A program made the translations under genes and the position numbers. The notes under the pieces were generated by a model, which ran no database searches, had not been told where the DNA came from, and worked only from the letters and a program-made list of their open reading frames with translations. A stretch of 64,000 bases of DNA from Talinum fruticosum (taxonomy: Eukaryota > Streptophyta > Magnoliopsida > Caryophyllales > Talinaceae), in contig JAITYX010000026.1 in NCBI GenBank assembly GCA_021018815.1, forward strand, positions 2,790,001 to 2,854,000, written 5' to 3'. The first letter of the stretch is position 1, and each line of letters opens with the position of its first letter. Positions 57,976-64,000 of this stretch are shown here, piece after piece.

Positions 57976-58553
57976 ACTAGCCCTCACTTTGACCGAGTCC
58001 GAATGACGAAGAGTCAAAGTAGACACTACAGGATACTTATCTCGCTTTTGGACATTGCTTCGAAAGCTAATTGATTAGTTGTGCCTAGAATTGGTTACTC
58101 GTCAAACATGAACTCCAAGATGAGGGTCTGGACTTGATCGCTATGTATGCGTTCTAAAGTCCGGTAAAAGGTCCTGTGCTTGGCTTGATCAAAGTCCTGA
58201 AGCTCGGTGATTTTCAGGTGAAGCTTTGATCGTTTCTTAATCTAAAGCTTGGCCTAACAATTTTGTTGTATTAACATACTTGTTAGTTGATAATGGTATT
58301 TACAAAAGTTGAGTATTTTACCTGAATAACTCATTTGAAGACAGACTTAAAATCGGATTTGATAAAGTTGAAATTATGGGTCCAAAGATCTACTTGCATG
58401 CATAAGACACCAAGAAGCCACTTGCCATGCCTGATGGGACCTCACAAGCCTAGCCACCAGCTACACCTGCAAAGCTTCCATCGAGGTGACGCCGGTCTCC
58501 TCTTACTTTTTGCATTTTGTCTTGTATCCTTGTCAAGCTTGGCTAAATTTGCC
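57976..58553. other. T3 interior between polypurine tract and PMD gene
   Basis: Non-coding. It begins with the minus-strand polypurine tract 'actttgaccgag' region and aligns with 61741-62387 of T4 and 41022-41617 of T1. It holds the presumed upstream promoter region of the antisense gene. Confidence 0.6.
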
Positions 58554-58560
58554 TATAAAA
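58554..58560 (+). promoter_or_regulatory. TATA box of the T3 PMD gene
   Basis: TATAAAA in 'gcctataaaagagg' is 121 bases before the ATG at 58675. Confidence 0.65.
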
Positions 58561-58674
58561 GAGGGCTTGGTGTGTTCATTTTGCACACTTCACTTACTCC
58601 TCTCTTTGCTTCCTCTTACTTGCTCTAACTTTGCTCTAGTTTGCTTATACTTGTCTAACGCAATTTCTTCAAAG

Positions 58675-59747
58675 ATGTCTACAAGGCGTGCTCGTCCTAT
58701 TAGGAGGACAAGAGCTGAAATTCTACTCCATGATAACTTCTTGGAAAGGGAATGGCGCCCTCACCACTAGCGGAGCCCTAATGACCTATTGGTGTAGGTC
58801 GGAGTCATGTATCCTCTCTTGTTATCTCTCCCTCGGTAATCTTGTTGGGTTGAGTTTCTTCCTTTACATATTTGGAGTGGTACTTCTACTAACTAAATTT
58901 TTTTTTCCATTTTGTAGATGGGCACTATTCGAAGTGCGGTGCTATCCAAAAATTCATCGAGACATTCAAGGAAAGGAATTACCCCTTAGGGCATATCATC
59001 AACGAGTGTCGGGTTTGGTCCTTTCTTTATTAATATGAACCATTTGTGTGACCGGAAGAGGTATGACCCTACCCGGGCCATTAGTCAACGGTTTTGCGAT
59101 ACCACTAACATTTTTCATCTCGCATTTGGGGAAATGGGCATTACGCCTCTTAATTTTTCCGTTCTTTCAAGTTTGGGCTTCTCGAGGGAATCTTTAGTTT
59201 ATGACCGAGACTTGTGTAAAAACCGTGACTATTTGCATCATTTCTTCGGTCCCGTTGCTAATCTGTTTCCTCGGGCCAATTTCTTTAAATACACCCCTTT
59301 TTTGAGGCCTTCGAAAATGTTGAGTTGTGGGCTCAACATACTCCCCGACAACAAGTCCGGATAGTGCTAGCTCTTATACTAAGCACGTCCATCTTCTCGG
59401 ATCAAGCTACAAAAGTGTATGTCCACTATTTGGTGAACTTAGTGGACTTGGATAAAATTAAGGACTTTAATTGGGGCGTGCCCACCTATACTTGTCTTAT
59501 AAGGGGTTTGCGCTCCGAGGTTAGGCATACAACGGCTGAGAAAGACTTGTTGAATTACATGCCCTTATGTGGCTTGTGGAAGATCATTGAGGTATGCTCC
59601 ACCACTTCTTTTAATTTCCGAAGTATCTTATATTGCATGGATAAAGATCTTACTTGCTTTGCAAACTTGCGAGTCGTGGTTATAAGAATAATTTTCCCAT
59701 CTCTCACTTAGTTTAAGGAACCCTCCTTCCTTCCCGACCTCGGTAGT
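58675..59747 (+). pseudogene. T3 antisense PMD-like gene
   Basis: Exon 1 (MSTRRARPIRRTRAEILLHD, then NFLEREWRPHH and a stop) ends at a GT donor at 58836; the acceptor AG is at 58917, an 82-bp intron. Exon 2 encodes VGFGPFFINMNHLCDRK-like sequence, then TTNIFHLAFGEMGITPLNFS (one open frame from 59035). It continues with NRDYLHHFFGPVANLFPRAN, LWAQHTPRQQVRIVLALILS and VHYLVNLVDLDKIKDFNWGV. A second donor GT may lie at 59592 after KIIE. These are the conserved parts of the plant mobile domain. The left LTR end of T4 interrupts it at 59748. Confidence 0.8.
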
Positions 59748-61740
59748 TGTAGGAGCCACGATTTCGCCCCCACTGGGAGGGGCCCAAGCTTCCCCATGAA
59801 TTGGCGGATTTTAAATTTTTCTTTTTGAAGATAAAGATGATTTTAGGGTTTTGAAGATGAATTTTAGAAAGTGGGACGAATCTCTTATTAAGATTTTCGA
59901 ATTTTATAAATCAAGTTAAAAATGAATTAAATCTAATTGAGTGGCGGTTTTATTAAATATTTATTTTAGAAATTATTTTCAAAAATCTCGGGATATTATT
60001 TTTTAAACGAAAAATAAAGAAAATTAGGATTTGTGAATCAGTCACGAGACTTTAGGGCCAAACTGGTGTAATAACACCTGGTTTGGACCCCAATCCCACC
60101 AGTCGACCACTCGGTGGTCGGCGGCGGCGGCCAAGGGCCACGGCCGAGGTGATCGGCCTCGGCCTCTAGCGTCATTGGCAGGTCCAAAAACTCTTTATTT
60201 TTATCATTTAGTTAGAAACGTCGAGAAGCAATTTGATAGAAATAAATCTAAAACAGAGTCACCAATCAATTTTTAGGAATGAAAAACTAACAAAACAATA
60301 AATACACAAAAGCTCTTCCAATCTTAGTATGGGAAAACTAAGTTGAAAGAGATAAAAAAATGACTTCATCGATCTAGAACAGAGAATTAGATTCGTGGGC
60401 GAGGGTACAAAACGTAGGGATAAGCCCTTCCATTCCGCCGTCAAACGACGACCATTACCGGTTTCAGTAGTGAATCTAAATAACATATTAAACACAAGCA
60501 AACAACATGTGATATAGAATTAAAAGCAACCAAAACATAATAATAAAAGCGGTAAAGGTAGATATAAAAGCGATAAAGAAAGTAAAAGAGAAAAGAAAAG
60601 AAAAGGCAGAAAGAAAAGAAAGCGAAAACTAAAAGGATTACATCGGGCGTGGAGGAAATAAAAACGATACAACTCTTTCTCCGCAATATGGAAAACAATA
60701 AAAACATAAAAATAAATAAGCTGTCGTGAAGGCCGAATTCGTGCACTCGAGGTTGTACCACCTGCTAATGTGGATCTCGAATCTAGATCTAGCGATGCGA
60801 CGGTGGTGAATCGGGAAAGGGATTTTTTAGTTTTTATGGAGATGAGTAGGTAGAAAGATGAATAATGGAGTTTTCGGGTTCGGATGTAGTTGGAATGGGG
60901 AGTAGAATAGGAATTGGCTGAAAAGAGACCAAGAGATCGGAATACAAAAAGGAGTATCTAGTAGCTCTTAGTCGGGTTTCAACAGACGTGACACTAAGGA
61001 ATAAGTCGTCGTTTAAAATGAGAGCCTAAGCTCTCTATTTCTAGGGAGAGGCTAGGTCTCAAAATTACCTATGGTTTGCATTAAGTCAGCCATCTAAAGC
61101 AAGGTGTGAACCAACCGTAGAATCACCAAAAATCGGGCCAAAAATCAAAAAATTGAACCGGATAGAACCAGATTCCGCGGTGGGGAGTGTCATCCACATG
61201 GTGTCGTTATGGGGTCTTGGGCTCCTTCCGTGTTGCAACAGGATTCCCAAGAAAAATGCGGCGTTTCAAGGCAAAATAAACCAGGTGGGGCGCCAGCCAC
61301 GACGTCGTTTTGAGGGAGAAAGCTCGTGTCTCGGGCGGACTATTGTGGAACTAACATGGCGTTTTGATGCTTGTGATCATTAAATGCAGCGCCTAACATC
61401 GTCTTGATGTCTTCAGCTCCATGTTTGGATTGGACAAAAGTGAAACGCTCTATTTTGAGCACTGGAATCTCCCTGTACGCGGCACTTGGACATCCGTTGA
61501 CTCTGGAGGTTTGACCCGGGCTTGAACAGTCCAAAAGAAAAGGGATTTTTCGACCGATCCAATGTAAAAGGCTATTGATGTTGTGCTAAGGGTCCTTTGT
61601 GGTTTATCGGCTTCCGTCGCACCAATCAAATACCATCCGTGATCCAAATCCTCAAACAGGACTCAAGATTTCATCATCGGCCAATAATATAAAATATAAA
61701 AATAAAAGAGATAAGAGATGACACGTTTTAGGTGTCTATA
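59748..61740 (-). repeat. LTR of T4 (complete)
   Basis: The 1993-bp LTR reads on the minus strand from TATAGACACC (61740, second base altered) to GGCTCCTACA (59748). It has the same blocks as T1 and T3. It lies inside the PMD gene of T3; the 5 bases before it are GTAGT, but the other flank is outside the window. The polypurine tract at its right side shows it is the 3' LTR of a minus-strand element. Open frames here (60259-60761 minus) are not supported. Confidence 0.75.
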
Positions 61741-62387
61741 GTTAGCACCCACTTTGACCGAGTCCGAAAGACGAAAGGTCAAAGTAGACACTGAAGGCTA
61801 CTTATCTCAATTTTGGCATTTCTTCGAGCTTTGAGTGTTGTGTAATGTCCGGAATTAGTTGTTGTTGAACCGGAACTCTAAGACGGGGCTTGGACTTGAT
61901 TAGGATGCATGCGTTGTAAAGTCCGAGTAATAGGATCCTAAGCTTGGCTTGATCGAGCCTAAAGCTTGGTAAATTTTTATGCTGAAACTTCGATCATCTT
62001 TGATCCGAAGCTTGACCCGAGAATATGTTATACTAACATGTTTGTTAGTGGATAATCATATTGACAAATGTTCGATGTTTTACCTTAATAATTCAATCGA
62101 AAACAGATCGAAAATTTGTCCGCAAAAGCTGATATGGTGGGTCTAGAATCTTCCACTTGCATGCATATGGTACCAAACATCCACTTGCCATTCTTGATTA
62201 GACTACTCAAGCTAGGCCACCAGCTAGGACTGCAAGGCTGTCGTCGATGGGACGCCACCACGCCTCGTGGCCTACGTCAACCCGATCTTTAGCGAGCCTG
62301 GCCCCCGGCGTGTTCGCTGGATTCTCTTGGTGTCCTCTTGCTTTTTTACTTTTGTTTTATATGCTTGGCTTGCCTTGGTCGAATGGG
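61741..62387. other. T4 interior between polypurine tract and PMD gene
   Basis: It starts with the minus-strand polypurine tract (61741-61757, plus strand 'gttagcacccactttga'). It then aligns with T1 and T3: 'aagacggggcttggacttgatt', 'ggcttgatcgagcctaaagcttggtaaa', 'ccacttgcatgca'. Non-coding. Confidence 0.6.
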
Positions 62388-62397
62388 TCTATAAAAG
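62388..62397 (+). promoter_or_regulatory. TATA box of the T4 PMD gene
   Basis: 'tctataaaag' is 124 bases before the ATG at 62512, with the conserved 'ttttgcacacttcactta' leader following. Confidence 0.65.
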
Positions 62398-62511
62398 GGG
62401 AGCTTAGTGTGGTCATTTTGCACACTTCACTTACAGACTTTCTTGCTTGCTCTAGCTTTGCTCTTTTTTTCTTTGAGAAAACTAGTTGGTTTTCAAGACA
62501 TCCTTTCAAAC

Positions 62512-64000
62512 ATGTCTAAAAAAAAGCTCATCCAATTGGAAGAACCGGGCTGAGAAATTGATCCATGAAAATTTCTTAGAGCGATAATGGCGCCCTCACA
62601 ATGAATGAAGCCCAAATGACCTCTTGGTGGAGGTTGAGAATCATGTTTCTTCACTCGCCATTACTCAATAGGTAAGCTTGTTGGCTTAAATTTCTTGACT
62701 TGCTCATTTAGTGTAGTACTTCTACTAAAAATTTTACTTGGATTTTCATCTTGTAGAAAGGCTCAATTCGGAGTAGCGATGCTATACCCAAGTTCATGGA
62801 AACATGTAAAAAGAGGAACTACCCCTTAGAAGATTTCATGAATAATGTCGGGTTTGGTTTCCTCTTTACTACTTTGAGTCATTTGTGTTACAAGAAAGAA
62901 CGAGATCCCATTAGGGCTATTAGTGAGCGCTTTTGTTATACTACTAACACCTTCCATCTTCCTTTTGGGGAGATGACCATTACGCCCTTTGATTTTGCTT
63001 GTTTTATCGGGTTTGGGCTTCTCGGGGAGCCTCTAGTTTACGACCGGACCTTGTACAAAGATCATGACTGTCTACGTCACCTCTTCGATCCCATGGCTAG
63101 TAGGTTTCCTCGAGGAAAATTTCTTCAAATATACCATTCTTTTTATGCTTTTGAGGAAGTTCGGTTTTTAGCTCGACACACTCCTCAACAACAAGTCCAG
63201 GTTGTGCTTGCTCTCTTGTTAAGCACGGTACTTTTTCTGACAAAGCTTCGAAGGTTCCTATTCACTATTTGGTGAACTTAGCGGACCTTGATAAGATTAA
63301 GGAGCTTAACTGAAGTGCACCCACATATACTTGCCTCATAAGGGGTCTTCGTGCCGGTATGAGACATATTAAGCTCGAGAAGGACTTGACAAACTATCTT
63401 CCACTATGTGGATTGTGGAAGATCATTGAGCTATGCTATATTCTCCTCTTATCTCTTATATATTTTGATCTTGCATGGATAAAAATCTTACTTGTTTTGC
63501 AAAAATTGCAGCCTTAGTTGTATGAATATTTCTCGCGCCTTTCACCTAGCTCGACAAATCACCCTACATTTCCCTCGATATCATGGCCAAAATCTATCTT
63601 CGACAATCCAAATCCCATGACATAGGCTTCTTACGGACCGCTCTCAACCGTGTGGCTTCAGTACATCACTTTTAAGCTCTTAAATTTACCTTAAAATATG
63701 CCCGGAAAAATCTTCTTCAACTGCCGACTCACTACCCTTGCCTCTCGCTCGTGGTGGCCCGGTAGGCACGGCCGTGGTGACCGGCGCTTGCCACGAGCGG
63801 GCATTTGGCCACCCAATTTTTATCGTTTTTGCTTTTTCTTGCTTGTCTCCGTATAAATCCCGTGTGTGCGGACCAATTTCCATCCTTGGGCCCAGCTTCA
63901 ACTCCCTCCAAGTGTGGAGGTTGCACACGGGTTGAGTGAAAGGAGGATTTTCTTTTAGCGTCTTTTCGGATTTTGCTAGTACCTTGGCGAGAGAGTTACG
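62512..64000 (+). pseudogene. T4 antisense PMD-like gene, continues past the window
   Basis: Exon 1 starts ATGTCTAAAAAAAAG and has stops and a frame change. The intron is 62672-62756 (GT...AG, 85 bp). Exon 2 is the best preserved PMD of the window (62796-63275): NYPLEDFMNNVGFGFLFTTL, TNTFHLPFGEMTITPFDFAC, YDRTLYKDHDCLRHLFDPMA and ARHTPQQQVQVVLALLLST. A frameshift follows, then LVNLADLDKIKELN and LPLCGLWKIIE near 63420. The last bases align with 42096-42120 of T1, so the gene runs on to the right. The minus-strand frames at 63686-63928 are not supported. Confidence 0.8.

Noticed and set aside
59743..59747. T4 LTR as the 5' LTR of T3, making one complete T3 element
   Set aside because: A polypurine tract, not a primer-binding site, lies on its interior side, and the PMD gene of T3 runs directly into its outer end.

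Overview
This window looks like intergenic heterochromatin from a flowering plant, probably a dicot. I infer that from plant-type Sirevirus-like copia elements, CACTA (En/Spm) elements with TNP2 coding sequence, an antisense plant mobile domain (PMD) gene, and a captured chloroplast-type ferritin fragment. I found no intact host gene. Nearly all of the sequence is transposons nested in transposons, and every coding region I recognise carries stops, frameshifts, deletions or insertions. Labels used: S = copia, E = CACTA, T = Ty3-like with antisense PMD gene, H = hAT, G = other solo LTRs.

Positions 1-39903 are one nested block. The outermost copia element here is S1. Its 5' LTR is at 358-1261 and its 3' LTR at 37101-39903, and both share a subfamily-specific sequence. 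A CACTA element (E1, minus strand, 5' terminus at 30707) sits in S1 gag. E1 is itself split by two full copia elements: S2 (3468-12692, plus) and S3 (16312-30051, minus, 5-bp target duplication CAAAT). A 2.8-kb solo LTR (G1, 16967-19769, duplication ATTTA) lies in the 3' LTR of S3. A minus-strand solo LTR (S6, 37879-39405, duplication TTACT) lies in the 3' LTR of S1. Fragments of two further copia copies (S4, S5) occupy the left edge. Each large copia copy has the order LTR - PBS - gag - protease - integrase - RT/RNase H - third ORF - polypurine tract - LTR, and the third ORF has its own conserved TATA box.

Positions 39904-64000 hold at least five pieces of one Ty3-like family (LTR start like TGTAGACACC, G-rich polypurine tract). 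No gag or pol of this family is in the window. Between the polypurine tract and the interior, on the opposite strand, each carries a TATA-driven, intron-containing gene for a PMD-like protein (T1-T4). S1 lies in the LTR of T1, T3 starts inside the LTR of T2, and T4 starts inside the PMD gene of T3. Into this block went two short complete CACTA elements (E2, 42889-44383, duplication GTT; E3, 49888-51387, duplication ACA), one hAT element (H1, 52410-53181, 8-bp duplication) and a probable solo LTR (G2, 55915-57548). E3 carries a frameshifted 5' fragment of a plant ferritin gene.

The elements record a sequence of insertions rather than a cooperating gene set. Read from the nesting, the order is T1, then S1, then E1, then S2 and S3, then G1. 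The clearest items for follow-up are the ferritin-carrying CACTA, the spliced antisense PMD gene, and the private TATA box of the copia third ORF. Coordinates of element ends backed by target duplications should be good to a base or two. Domain limits in decayed coding regions are approximate.
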